64,000 nt of DNA from Spartinivicinus ruber (GCF_011009015.1 NZ_CP048878.1:609501-673500); one strand, 5' to 3'; counted from the first letter of the stretch, positions 38,115 to 47,484 are shown. The notes: generated by a model from the letters alone, not told the origin. Numbers and translations are program-made.

Positions 38115-38417
38115 ATGGCAAGTTGCAGCCCATTTGATGTAGCATTTAAAAGTGAACCTGAAGTACTTTTTGAAAAAGTAAAAACAATGCTGGCTCAGTA
38201 TAATGGTACTGTCACAGGTAATGAGAAAAAAGCATCTTTTCAGCTTACAATTCCAGTAATTGGCCAAATTAAAGGTAAATATGTTGTCAACGGTAAAGTA
38301 GCAACTATTACGATAACTGATCGACCCTGGTTATTGGCTTGTTCTACTGTAGAGAAGTTTTTACGGGATAAAATTGCTGAAATGGAAAACTTAGATTTAC
38401 ACGAGCTGCTGGTGTAA
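38115..38417 (+). CDS. Small uncharacterised protein with a strong ribosome site
   Basis: 100 residues from ATG 38115, which has AAAAAGGAG about 8 bases upstream; an in-frame upstream start at 38061 lacks this. No signal peptide or membrane helix. The make-up is alpha-beta: an N-terminal helix (P-E-V-L-F-E-K-V-K-T-M-L), three or four beta strands rich in V/I/T (F-Q-L-T-I-P-V-I-G-Q-I-K-G-K-Y-V-V) and a C-terminal helix (V-E-K-F-L-R-D-K-I-A-E-M). This shape resembles small polyhydroxyalkanoate-system-type or START-like proteins, but I cannot name a family. The strong ribosome site suggests high expression. Confidence 0.7.
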   Translation: MASCSPFDVAFKSEPEVLFEKVKTMLAQYNGTVTGNEKKASFQLTIPVIGQIKGKYVVNGKVATITITDRPWLLACSTVEKFLRDKIAEMENLDLHELLV

Positions 38418-38430
38418 ATAATTAGTAACT

Positions 38431-38460
38431 AAGGCTTACCTGGGTAACTAGGTAGGCTTT
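38431..38460 (+). terminator. Possible terminator after the small protein gene
   Basis: AAGGCTTACCT pairs imperfectly with AGGTAGGCTTT around a short loop, 13 bases after the stop; ends in TTT. Confidence 0.45.
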
Positions 38461-38745
38461 ACAGCTACTCATTTTCTATACAGTCTCAAATTTTTACAAC
38501 TTTTCCCTTCTCTAAAATTACATTTTATTAAAATGAGTTTCTCTCCAGTTGTAATATAAATTACTCTGTTAACACACCCTAAATAAACTAAACAGTAACA
38601 AGTTGGTTAAGTGGATAGCTGAAAACCAAAATCTGTTATATGATTTGTTTAATGCTTGTGATTTATTTAACGTTCTGTTTGTTGGGTACATATATGTATA
38701 TTTAGTAAAATACTTTACTTTCAATTAGTTGTGAAAAAATGTAAC

Positions 38746-38761
38746 TGGCTTAGGTTTTGCC
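38746..38761 (+). promoter_or_regulatory. Sigma54-like -24/-12 element before the iodate reductase operon
   Basis: TGGCTTAGGTTTTGCC has the invariant GG and GC dinucleotides separated by exactly 10 bases and the TTGC of the -12 box. It lies about 80-95 bases upstream of the first peroxidase gene, on the correct strand. The rest of the 412-base gap (38418-38829) shows no other gene or clear site. Confidence 0.45.
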
Positions 38762-38841
38762 TTATATGATTTTTAGAGGTACAAAATTTACTAGTAACAG
38801 AATCTACTTTAATTCATGCAAAGACAAGGATGTCACATACC

Positions 38842-39948
38842 ATGAGGCTTATAGTACAGGCCAAAAAATTTAAAATTGTTGTATTATTAGTATTGATAAT
38901 AAACAGTACATTGATAACAGCTGATAATACTAAAAGTCTCAAAGCTAATAGCGATACTGATATTGCTTTGGTTGAATTAGGTAAGCGGTTGTTTTTTGAT
39001 AAACGTCTCTCGGGCGATAGTAGTATTGCTTGTAGTGATTGTCATCAGCCACAGCATGGCTTTACCCACAACTCACCCTTGTCACCAGGATATCCTGGTA
39101 ACAAGCACTTTCGCAATGCTCCTACGTTAATTAATACTGCGTTAAAAACCCGTTGGTTTCATGATGGTAGAATTGCAACTAATTTAAATGATGTAGTCAG
39201 GGAAATGTTGACAGAAGACTATATCATGAATATGGATATGCGCTTAATGCAAGAGCGATTGAAACAAGACCCGATTTATCCAACACTATTTGATCAAGCA
39301 GGACTGGGTGAGCCCAGTAATGGTGGAGTCAGAAAAGCACTGCCTGCGTTTTTGGCCTCTCTAACATCTTTGCAAAATGCTTATGATACAGACGAACTAA
39401 CAGTACAAGCGAAACAAGGTAAAAAATTATTTTTTGGTAAAGCTGGCTGTAGTCAATGCCATAGGGGCATTTTATTTACAGATGAATTACCCCATAACAC
39501 AGGAGTGCCTGAAAATTTATCAGTATTTCTTGATCCCCTAAGGCATCAGGCCTTTCTTGCCTTTAACATGTTTATGGGAGTATCTGATTATATGTCACTT
39601 AAGCGCGATGTAGGTGCACATGTTTTAACTCATAAGGCAGACGGTAGCGATAGAGAGCAGTTTATTACCCCAACTCTTAAAGAACTAAAATATACAGCAC
39701 CTTATATGCATAATGGAGTTTTTAATACCCTTAATGAAGTGATATCATTTTATAACAAAGGTGGTGGTAAAGATCGCAACCTTGATAAAAGGATTAAGCC
39801 ATTAAACTTAACAAAAGTAGAACAAAAGTCACTTGTTGCTTTTCTTGAATCATTATCATCACCTACGAATGTAGCTAAACAATATAGCGATCTAAAACAA
39901 CAGTATAGCTATCATTTAATTGAAAAATGGCAGGAAAAAGTGAATTAA
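38842..39948 (+). CDS. idrP1: Diheme cytochrome c peroxidase-like subunit of the iodate reductase locus (IdrP1-type)
   Basis: About 368 residues; ATG 38842 is chosen because the ATG at 38830 directly abuts the AAGG ribosome site. Signal peptide with hydrophobic core V-V-L-L-V-L-I-I. Two heme sites, C-S-D-C-H near residue 64 and C-S-Q-C-H near residue 203, with the family pattern L-G-K-R-L-F-F-D-K-R-L-S-G-D before the first and Y-M-H-N-G-V-F near residue 298: the CcpA/MauG family. In iodate reducers two such proteins, P1 and P2, accompany IdrAB and are thought to remove hydrogen peroxide formed during iodate reduction. First gene of the operon; which of the two is P1 is arbitrary here. Confidence 0.82.
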   Translation: MRLIVQAKKFKIVVLLVLIINSTLITADNTKSLKANSDTDIALVELGKRLFFDKRLSGDSSIACSDCHQPQHGFTHNSPLSPGYPGNKHFRNAPTLINTALKTRWFHDGRIATNLNDVVREMLTEDYIMNMDMRLMQERLKQDPIYPTLFDQAGLGEPSNGGVRKALPAFLASLTSLQNAYDTDELTVQAKQGKKLFFGKAGCSQCHRGILFTDELPHNTGVPENLSVFLDPLRHQAFLAFNMFMGVSDYMSLKRDVGAHVLTHKADGSDREQFITPTLKELKYTAPYMHNGVFNTLNEVISFYNKGGGKDRNLDKRIKPLNLTKVEQKSLVAFLESLSSPTNVAKQYSDLKQQYSYHLIEKWQEKVN

Positions 39949-40048
39949 TTATTTATTAGTTATTAAGGTTGGAGAGGTAAGTGTTGTGTAAAATAATTTA
40001 AAAGAGGCTGCATACGTAAAATAGATTTATAGTAAGCAGGGATTGCTA

Positions 40049-41230
40049 ATGAAACGATTAAAATACTTGTGGTTCAAGGTTGCTACGTTTACTCTGCTAT
40101 TGTTATGGGCACAACAAGTCTTATTTCAGCAAGCTAAAGCCAGTCAATTTCCACCATTAAGTCCTTTAGGTAAAGTACCTGAGCCTAATGATAATAAAAC
40201 AACAGAACAAAAGGTAGCATTAGGAAAACTGCTTTTCTTTGATGGTCGTTTAGGTGGTGACGGCTCAACAGCATGTGCTTCCTGCCATGTACCAGAAATG
40301 GGGTGGGATTGGCCAGGTAAATTGTCATTAGGCTACCCTGGTACAATTCACTGGCGAAATGCTCAAACAATAATTAATGCAGCTTATTATGATAAGTTAT
40401 TTTGGGCGGGTTCTGCTAAATCCTTAGAGGGACAAGCTCGATCTGCTGCTAAAGGAGCGGTTGCGGGTAATGGTGAAGATGACATTATGGAAGCCAGGTT
40501 GGCATTAATTCCTGAATATCGTGAGCAATTTAAAAAAGTCTTTGGTGATGAATGGCCTAAAATTAATAATGCATGGAATGCAATTGCAGCATTTGAGCGT
40601 ACCTTAATTCAAACTGATACTCCTCTCGATCGTTTTTTAATAGGAGATAAGGCAGCACTAACAACAGAGCAAATCGCTGGCAAAAAATTATTTGAAGGTA
40701 AAGCTGGCTGTATTCAGTGTCATAATGGTGCTTTAGCTTCAGATCAATCCTATCATAATGTTGGTGTCCCACCTAGCAGTGAATGGTTAACTAACCCATT
40801 GGCTCAAATAACCATGCGTTATGAACTGTATGCTAAGGGAATAAATGAACAGCAATATCGTCATACTAAGGCTGATCCTGGGGCTTATTTTCGTACCAAA
40901 CATTCTGCTATGAAAGGTAAATTCAGAACACCGTCTTTACGTTATACCCTTTATACAGCACCTTACATGCATAATGGTGAACTAGCTGACTTGAAAGAAG
41001 TGATTAATTTTTATGATAGAGGTGGATTTACTAAGGATGGAAGAACCACAGCGTATCCAGCAACCAAGAGCCAACTCATTAAGCCACTTGGCCTGACAAA
41101 GAAGGAAAAACAGCAATTGTTATTATTTTTAAAAGCATTTTCTGGAGAAAAAATTACCATAGAACGTCCTAAACTACCTGCCTATCAGCCGTTGTTCAGT
41201 AAAAATGAATTAAAGGAGGCAAAGAAATGA
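40049..41230 (+). CDS. idrP2: Diheme cytochrome c peroxidase-like subunit of the iodate reductase locus (IdrP2-type)
   Basis: 393 residues from ATG 40049 (a TTG at 40043 is in frame). Signal peptide to about residue 32 (Q-Q-A-K-A-S). Two heme sites, C-A-S-C-H near residue 76 and C-I-Q-C-H near residue 221, the G-K-L-L-F-F-D-G-R-L-G-G-D motif before the first, and the Y-T-A-P-Y-M-H-N-G-E-L segment near residue 305. It is a paralogue of the preceding gene, and both belong to the CcpA/MauG family. The stop overlaps the start of the Rieske gene by 4 bases (ATGA), so translation is coupled to it. Paired peroxidase genes beside AioBA-like genes are the diagnostic context of Idr. Confidence 0.84.
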   Translation: MKRLKYLWFKVATFTLLLLWAQQVLFQQAKASQFPPLSPLGKVPEPNDNKTTEQKVALGKLLFFDGRLGGDGSTACASCHVPEMGWDWPGKLSLGYPGTIHWRNAQTIINAAYYDKLFWAGSAKSLEGQARSAAKGAVAGNGEDDIMEARLALIPEYREQFKKVFGDEWPKINNAWNAIAAFERTLIQTDTPLDRFLIGDKAALTTEQIAGKKLFEGKAGCIQCHNGALASDQSYHNVGVPPSSEWLTNPLAQITMRYELYAKGINEQQYRHTKADPGAYFRTKHSAMKGKFRTPSLRYTLYTAPYMHNGELADLKEVINFYDRGGFTKDGRTTAYPATKSQLIKPLGLTKKEKQQLLLFLKAFSGEKITIERPKLPAYQPLFSKNELKEAKK

Positions 41231-41814
41231 TCCCTACTAATATAGCAATGGATGCTGAAAATAAAAAAGCCTCTTGTTTAATGAATCGTCGGCAGTTTTT
41301 GCTTAATTCAAGTAAAGCGGCAGTGGCTTCTTTGGTCCCATTGGTCGTCTATAACCAAGCTGGTGAAGCACAGTCATTAACTGCCAAAATGGTTAAGTAC
41401 CCTAATAAGCAGGTAGCTAATGTTAATAACTTGAGAGTTAATGAGCCGATTAATATCCATTATCCGGATGAAGGAGTAAATACAGCTTCCATTTTAGTAA
41501 AGCTAGGGGTATCAGCAGGAGGGGGCGTTGGCTCTGAAGCCGATATTGTGGCGTTTAGTTATTATTGCAGCCACCAGGGAGGTCCATTACAAGGTACTTA
41601 TAAGGCAGTTGATGGACATAGGGTATTAGGCCCTTGTCCATTTCACTTGTCGCTATTTGATTTAACCCGCCATGGTATTTTAGTTGCTGGGCAAGCATAT
41701 CAAAGCTTGCCACAAATTGTTTTGGAAATACAAAATGAAGCAATAATTGCTACAGGCATCATGGGGTTGTTGTTTGGACGTACTGATAATTTAATTGCAT
41801 CAGCAGGAGGTTAG
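41227..41814 (+). CDS. idrB: Rieske iron-sulfur subunit of iodate reductase (AioB/IdrB family)
   Basis: 195 residues from ATG 41227, with AAGGAGG 7 bases upstream. A Tat signal is visible: N-R-R-Q-F-L-L at residues 20-26 followed by a hydrophobic stretch, so the protein is exported folded, probably carrying IdrA with it. The 2Fe-2S ligands are C-S-H at residues 114-116 and C-P-F-H at residues 137-140. The two extra cysteines that form the disulfide in high-potential Rieske proteins are absent (Gly and Phe at the usual places). It passes electrons between the periplasmic cytochromes and the molybdenum subunit. idrA starts 5 bases after its stop with GGAGG overlapping the end of this gene. Confidence 0.87.
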   Translation: MIPTNIAMDAENKKASCLMNRRQFLLNSSKAAVASLVPLVVYNQAGEAQSLTAKMVKYPNKQVANVNNLRVNEPINIHYPDEGVNTASILVKLGVSAGGGVGSEADIVAFSYYCSHQGGPLQGTYKAVDGHRVLGPCPFHLSLFDLTRHGILVAGQAYQSLPQIVLEIQNEAIIATGIMGLLFGRTDNLIASAGG

Positions 41815-42170
41815 TGCAATGGCCAGGCATATGTGTTCACAGGAAGATCATATTCCATTACCGCCACCAACTGCTGAAGTAATTACCACTGCTTGTGATT
41901 ATTGTGTAGTTGCCTGTGGGTTTAAAGTTTATCGTTGGCCAATTAGAGAACCAAGTGGTGGGATGAAAGCTAATGAAAATGCTTTTGGCATAGACTTTCC
42001 GAGTTTTCCTTTGCAGGCTTGGGTGGCACCTGCTCAATATAATGTAATTATGCATAACGGAGAGCCTCATCACATCGTGATTGTGCCCGATAAACAGACG
42101 AAAGTGGTAAATAAATCAGGTGATTCCAGTATGCGTGGAGGGTTATTGGCGCAAAAAGTTTATAATCCTT

Positions 42171-43201
42171 CCTAATTATCATCATACCTAAGCTATATTT
42201 AGTAGCTTACCTGGTAGTGGAGGTGTTCTCAGTGCTACAAATGCTAGCCTAGGAATAAATTCTACTAAGCTAAATCTTCGATTAAATCGATACTGAAATT
42301 CAGCAAGATAACGTTGTGCATATTTAGCGCGAATAGCATGATAAGTGCTACGTAAAGCACTTTTTAAGTTTCCAAGGATGGTGTTAACCCAATAAAATTC
42401 AGGTTCCTCTACTGATGCACGACCACCACCGCATACAATTTTATCATGAAGACAACCTGCTTCTATGACACCATTAAAACAGGCCAGTCCATCGGAGATT
42501 ACGGTACTGCCCTTGGCCAAATTCTGCCTACTCCAAGCCGTTATCTCTTCTTTATTAAACCCTTTTAAAATGCTCAGTTTAATTCGTGTCGGTTGACCTT
42601 GTTTTGTTGTTTCTACGGCTGCTACAAAAGGTATTTTCCCATCTGCTCCCCTACCTCTTTTGCAACCTGTACGCTCGCCACCAAGATAGGCATCATCAAT
42701 TTCAATAAAACCCGACAATTGCTTGGTGCCTTCTCTTTCTTGCATCACTTTCATGAGCTTATGTTTCATTCTCCAGGCAGCTTGATAGGAAATACCTAAA
42801 TGGCGATGTAATTCTATGGCTGATATACCTTTTTTGTCTTGGGAGATCAAATACATCCCTTGGAACCAAGTCTTTAATGGTAATTTGGTTGATTCAAAGA
42901 TAGTACCTGCAGTTACAGATGTTTGCTGGTGACATTTATAGCACTGCTGAAGCTTTCTAGTAGTGAGTTGACAGCATTTGTCGTATCCACAATTGGGGCA
43001 CTGAAAACCTTCTGGCCATCGCAATTTGTATAAGGTATTAAAGCATTGTTCTTCTGTACCATATTGTTTGAGAAACTCGTTTAAACTCAGGCCTTTTTGA
43101 AATTGAACTTTGTTGATAGCCATTATTTATACCTTCTCAATTAAGTTTCCATGCTGTTCAAATATACAGCAGTTAATGGCTTAGGTATAGTGATAATTAG
43201 G
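42171..43201 (-). mobile_element. IS1595-family insertion sequence, copy 2 (1031 bp, intact)
   Basis: Same ends as copies 1 and 3 (CCTAATTATCA... on both sides, two mismatches in 23 bases). Target duplication TAATCCTT at 42163-42170 and 43202-43209. Transposase points opposite to idrA. Confidence 0.97.
42188..43123 (-). CDS. IS1595-family (ISXO2-like) transposase, intact
   Basis: 311 residues. N-terminal zinc ribbon (C-P-N-C-G-Y ... C-Y-K-C-H), a helix-turn-helix around residues 100-130 (I-S-A-I-E-L-H-R-H-L-G-I-S-Y-Q-A-A-W-R-M-K-H), then the ISXO2-like DDE domain with E-I-D-D-A-Y-L-G-G near residue 145, V-I-S-D-G-L-A near residue 209 and the C-terminal N-T-I-L-G-N-L-K-S and E-F-Q-Y-R-F-N-R-R-F segments. 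All catalytic pieces are present, so this copy and copy 3 can supply transposase to all three. Confidence 0.97.
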   Translation of the reverse strand: MAINKVQFQKGLSLNEFLKQYGTEEQCFNTLYKLRWPEGFQCPNCGYDKCCQLTTRKLQQCYKCHQQTSVTAGTIFESTKLPLKTWFQGMYLISQDKKGISAIELHRHLGISYQAAWRMKHKLMKVMQEREGTKQLSGFIEIDDAYLGGERTGCKRGRGADGKIPFVAAVETTKQGQPTRIKLSILKGFNKEEITAWSRQNLAKGSTVISDGLACFNGVIEAGCLHDKIVCGGGRASVEEPEFYWVNTILGNLKSALRSTYHAIRAKYAQRYLAEFQYRFNRRFSLVEFIPRLAFVALRTPPLPGKLLNIA

Positions 43202-45588
43202 TAATCCTTTGACTGCAACGAAAGATAGATTGTTACAACCATTAATTCGTGTAGGTGGGATTCTACAGCCCGTCAACTGGGATTTTGCAATGGATGTAGC
43301 AAGTGAAATTGCTGTTTATGTAAGGGATAAATTTGGAGCTAATGCTTATTGTGTAAAAACTTACTCGTATCAATATATTGAAAATACTTATGCAATTACT
43401 AAATACGCCTTGCGTCATTTAAATACGGCAAATTTTACCTTTCATGATACGCCTTCTGATGTCACTTCTACACCTGGCTTTCGTGATGCTGGGTTTGATA
43501 ACTTTGGGCCAAGCTACGATGACTGGGGTGCTGCTGATGTATTAATGATTTGTGGTACAGACCCTTATGAAACGAAAACTATACTATTTACCCAGTATAT
43601 AATGCCAGCCATTCAAAAAGGGATGCAAACTATTACGCTTAATCCCCGAGAAACTTCTGGGATTGCTTATATGAAAAAAATGGGAGGTTTACATATAGAC
43701 TTATATCCAGGTACCGATACGTTAGTATTGGGCGCTATTGCAAGAGTTATTATGGAAAATGGTTGGGAAGACGGTGAGTGGCTAAAGCAATGGGTTAACA
43801 ATAAGTGGGAGTCAAACTCTGGCTTTGGCCAGGGGACTCGCAATACCCCATGGCAATGGCGTACTACCTGGAAAAAGTTTCAAACAGATGGTTTTGATGA
43901 TTATAAAAAATGGAATTTCTCTCAACCTGAATATGAGCCGGAATATGCAGCTAAAATTGCTGGAATTAATGTAGAAAAGATTTATAAAGCAGCGGTTATG
44001 CTGGCAAAGCCAAATATTGATGGGTCTAGAAAAAAAGCTTCTTTTGGCATTGAAAAAGGCTTCTACTGGAGTAATAACACGGGTAATACCAATGCAATTG
44101 CAAGTTTGGCTACTATTTGTGGGACTGGTGGCCGTGAGGGAAGAGTGATAGGTCGATTTGGTGGGCATCAACGGGGAGGAGTTTGGGGAGGTAAATTACC
44201 AAGAAATAAATCGCCTGAAAAACTGCCTGGTAGAAGGCGTAGGGCGTTGGATGTTGATCGCTGGTTAGTTTCAGGTCATACCCGATTAGCCCATGTGATA
44301 GGTACCACTTGGATTCAGTCAATGACAGGATCACAAGGGCTATACAGCAAATTTCGTGAGTTAACTCAAAACAATCCCCATCAGGTGGATAGTTTTGATA
44401 AAGCTAAAATAATCGCAACTTTAAAAAAACGAGTTGAATCTGGAGGGATGGTTGTTTTTAACCAGGATATTTATTTACGTGACCCTATAGGTGCTCGGTT
44501 TGCTGATATTATTTTTCCTGCTGCTACCTGGGGAGAGGAAAACTTCACCCGTGCTAATGGTGAACGACGATTAAGGCTGTATCAAAAATTTTATGATTCA
44601 CCCGGTGATGCAAAACCCGACTGGTGGATTATTGCTAGGCTTGCACGCAAAATGGGTTATGATGGATTTGACTGGCAAGACTCAAATAGTGTTGCTGAAG
44701 AAGCTGCTCGTTTTAGCCGTGGCTCAAGAAAAGATTTTTACATGGTTAAAATAGCGGCTAACAAAGCTGGAATAAACTTGCATGAACAATTGAGGCGAAT
44801 GGGAACAAATGGTATCCAAGCACCAGTCTTTTATAATTATAAAACTGACCAGTTAATTGGTACCAAACGATTGCATGATACTGAAATGTCGGAACAAGCA
44901 TTGGCAGAAAAAGGCTTAGAAAATGGTCCACAAGGCGCTAATATTATACCTAAAACATTGTTAGCATTTAATACCCATACAGGAAAAGTTAATTTACAAA
45001 AGCATCCATGGAGTTTATTTGCTGATTTTCATCAATGGATGCAACCGAAAGAAGATGAACTTTGGTTTACTAACGGACGCATTAATGAAATATGGCAGTC
45101 GGGTTTTGATGACACTCAGCGCCGGGCTTTTACCATGCAGCGTTGGCCAGAAAATTGGGTAGAAATTCATCCAATAGATGCTAAAGCCAGAGGTATTGAG
45201 TCCGGTGATCGGGTAATTTTGTATTCTGATCGAGTGCCCTGTTTTAAAGACACTCTGCATGGCAGCTATGAAGATCAATTTCAGTTTACTGAGCTGTTAG
45301 CCAAGGGGCATATAGAGCTAGAACAGGCCGCGGTAACAGCCATTGCTATGGTTACCCCAGCAATTAAGCAAGGTGTGTTGTATTCAAATATGCTCGACAT
45401 GCGGCAGCCAACCAATGCTTTAACTGCCAGAGTTGTTGATAATATCAGTGGTAATTACAACTTTAAAATGGGAGTTGCCAGGGCTAAAAAAATGAGTGAA
45501 TCACCCTATAAACGTCAGTTTCGTAACTTTTCTTTCGTACCGAGGAATATCGTTTAGATTGGATGCCCGTTAATCTAACCACTTTGAG

Positions 45589-45679
45589 TAGATATAATAG
45601 CCACAACGAATGGTTTTTTGACCTCAAGATTAGCGATAGTGACAACAAACACTAAAAACCATTAGGGAAGGGTATATAA
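45589..45679. repeat. Dispersed intergenic repeat, copy R7 (91 bp, short form)
   Basis: GATATAATAGCCACAACGAA-type left end and CTAAAAACCATTAGGGAAGG right end, with the core mostly deleted. Lies between idrA and its terminator. Confidence 0.7.
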
Positions 45680-45738
45680 GCACTGTAGTTGACTGGTAGC
45701 AATAACCCTAGAGTTTGCTGATGTTCTCTGCAATCATT

Positions 45739-45764
45739 TGGAGCTACTTAGGCTCCATTTTTTT
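45739..45764 (+). terminator. Rho-independent terminator of the idr operon
   Basis: Stem TGGAGC / GCTCCA with a short loop followed by seven T. About 180 bases after the idrA stop, beyond repeat R7. Confidence 0.85.
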
Positions 45765-45961
45765 GTTCTGTATTATTAACTCAAGTTGCTATGATGTGGG
45801 TTATAACGATGCCTGTCGGACAAGTTTAGGCATCATTTGTGAGTAATGCATATTAAAGGACATCTATAGGTTGCATTGTTAGTAAGTATAATGAAATAAA
45901 TTTATCTATATCAGGTTCTATAAGATAATGACCTAACAAACACTCTATATAAGGTTTGGTT

Positions 45962-46771
45962 ATGACAGAGCTTGATATAGTTAATATATCTAGATTACTC
46001 ATATTTTTGGTAACCATCGTGCTAATAGGCTATTTTGAGCATCGGTTTCCATGTCGATTAATTACAAAGAAATGGCGGCACTTATTAGGCAACTTTGCAC
46101 TAATCATTATATCCACAGGAATTCTCAGGTTATTTTTTAAATTATTATTACCATTTTCAGTCGCTATAGTTACTAGTCAAAATCAATGGGGATTGTCCTA
46201 TTGGTTAGGCTTCACAGATCTGACAGAAAATGTCTTAATGATTATAGGTTGGGTCATTCTATTAGATTGTGCTATTTATTGGCAGCACCGGTTGATGCAT
46301 AAAATACCGATTTTGTGGCGATTCCATAAAATACATCATGCTGACCGAGAGTTTGATTTTTCTACCGGTTTTCGTTTCCATCCGATTGAAATGATTATTT
46401 CAGTATTATTCAAGTCACTTTTAATAATACTGTTAGGTATACCGACTATTGCTGTCATTGTTTTTGAAATTTTGCTAAGTACATCCTCTCTCTTTGAGCA
46501 TGCAAACTTTCGTTTGCCAGCAAAAGTTGATCTACTATTGCGGAAAGTGATTGTAACTCCCAGTATGCATAGGATTCATCACTCTGTTATCCCTACAGAA
46601 ACCAATGCTAATTTTGGATTTAACCTAAGCTGGTGGGATTATCTATTTGGAAGTTATCGAGAGGAGCCCGCAACAAATGAAGTGGTTATGCCGATTGGCT
46701 TAACAGAATATCAAAAGAGTGATACATCATCTATTCGTTGGATGATAGCCTTACCATTCAAACAACAATAG
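45962..46771 (+). CDS. Fatty acid hydroxylase / sterol desaturase family membrane protein
   Basis: 269 residues from ATG 45962, preceded by AAGG; a TTG at 45956 is also in frame. Four or five membrane helices. The di-iron histidine clusters are present: H-R-L-M-H near residue 108, H-K-I-H-H near residue 121 and H-R-I-H-H near residue 204 in S-M-H-R-I-H-H. This superfamily uses a di-iron centre and oxygen to hydroxylate or desaturate lipids; the substrate is unknown. The TVP38 gene follows 8 bases after its stop, so they form an operon. Confidence 0.9.
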   Translation: MTELDIVNISRLLIFLVTIVLIGYFEHRFPCRLITKKWRHLLGNFALIIISTGILRLFFKLLLPFSVAIVTSQNQWGLSYWLGFTDLTENVLMIIGWVILLDCAIYWQHRLMHKIPILWRFHKIHHADREFDFSTGFRFHPIEMIISVLFKSLLIILLGIPTIAVIVFEILLSTSSLFEHANFRLPAKVDLLLRKVIVTPSMHRIHHSVIPTETNANFGFNLSWWDYLFGSYREEPATNEVVMPIGLTEYQKSDTSSIRWMIALPFKQQ

Positions 46772-46779
46772 GGCAAGTT

Positions 46780-47484
46780 ATGTCTAAATCAAAGTTAATA
46801 GTATTAGCCATAGTAATAATTGGGATTGGGTTGTTTTTTGCCTTTGGTTTTCATCAGCACTTAACGGTGGATGGTATAAAAAACCTTTATGCTGAACAAA
46901 TAGGTCCAATGAAAGAAAACAATCCATTTATGCTAATTGCTATATTCTTTGTGGTATATGTATTTGTAACAGCCCTTTCTTTACCGGGTGCAGCAATAAT
47001 GACGATTATTGCTGGCTTAATATTTGGGTTGTTAACTGGTGTGATTATTGTTTCATTCGCCAGTACTATAGGAGCAACATTAGCATTTTTAATTTCAAGA
47101 ACCCTACTAGGTGATTGGGTACAGCATAAATTTGCTAGTCACTTGAAAACAATAAATGAAGGGATTGAGCAAGAAGGTGGTTTTTATTTGTTTACTTTAA
47201 GATTAATTCCTGCAATACCTTTTTTTATAATTAATCTAGTCATGGGGCTAACACCAATTAGAGTATTACAATTCTTTTTGGTTAGCCAAGTTGGCATGCT
47301 GCCCGGAACCATTGTTTATGTAAATGCAGGAGCTAGCCTGTCAAATGTAGAAGAACTTTCTGTTACAGGGCTATTTACTCCTGGAATCATTATTTCATTT
47401 TTATTATTAGCAGCATTCCCTTGGATTGCAAAAGGTATTGTTAAATTGATTAAGGTTAAACAGTCGGATCAAGATATAGAATAA
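46780..47484 (+). CDS. TVP38/TMEM64 (VTT-domain) membrane protein
   Basis: 234 residues from ATG 46780 (an in-frame start at 46738 would overlap the upstream gene). About six membrane segments. The family motif is F-V-T-A-L-S-L-P-G-A-A near residue 66, with G-L-I-F-G near residue 83 and R-L-I-P-A-I-P-F-F-I-I-N near residue 143. VTT proteins are thought to move or scramble lipids. A TVP38 gene beside a pyridine-nucleotide disulfide reductase, as here, is a recurrent pair in bacteria; some genomes fuse the two. Confidence 0.9.
   Translation: MSKSKLIVLAIVIIGIGLFFAFGFHQHLTVDGIKNLYAEQIGPMKENNPFMLIAIFFVVYVFVTALSLPGAAIMTIIAGLIFGLLTGVIIVSFASTIGATLAFLISRTLLGDWVQHKFASHLKTINEGIEQEGGFYLFTLRLIPAIPFFIINLVMGLTPIRVLQFFLVSQVGMLPGTIVYVNAGASLSNVEELSVTGLFTPGIIISFLLLAAFPWIAKGIVKLIKVKQSDQDIE

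Larger units (their letters stand above)
41819..45557 (+). pseudogene. idrA: Iodate reductase molybdopterin subunit (AioA/IdrA family) interrupted by IS1595 copy 2
   Basis: The 5-prime part (41819-42170) encodes residues 1-117, with the iron-sulfur motif C26-D-Y-C29-V-V-A-C33 and the A-W-V-A-P-A/Q segment. The 3-prime part (43210-45557) encodes the rest. Deleting the IS and one TAATCCTT gives a single frame of 899 codons plus stop, joining K-V-Y-N-P to L-T-A-T-K-D-R-L-L-Q-P-L-I-R-V-G, which is the expected contiguous sequence of AioA-type enzymes. The domains II-IV of the DMSO-reductase family follow (G-T-D-P-Y-E-T-K, G-G-H-Q-R-G-G, F-A-D-I-I-F-P-A-A-T-W-G-E). Arsenite oxidase was the main alternative; the two linked diheme peroxidases, the extra length and the G-G-H-Q-R-G-G segment favour iodate reductase. 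As it stands the protein cannot be made whole. Confidence 0.85.

Noticed and set aside
41819-45557. Arsenite oxidase large subunit (aioA)
   Set aside because: The family is shared, but the operon has two diheme peroxidase genes and no aio cytochrome or aioXSR genes, and the rejoined protein is longer than usual AioA. Iodate reductase fits better; a tree would settle it.
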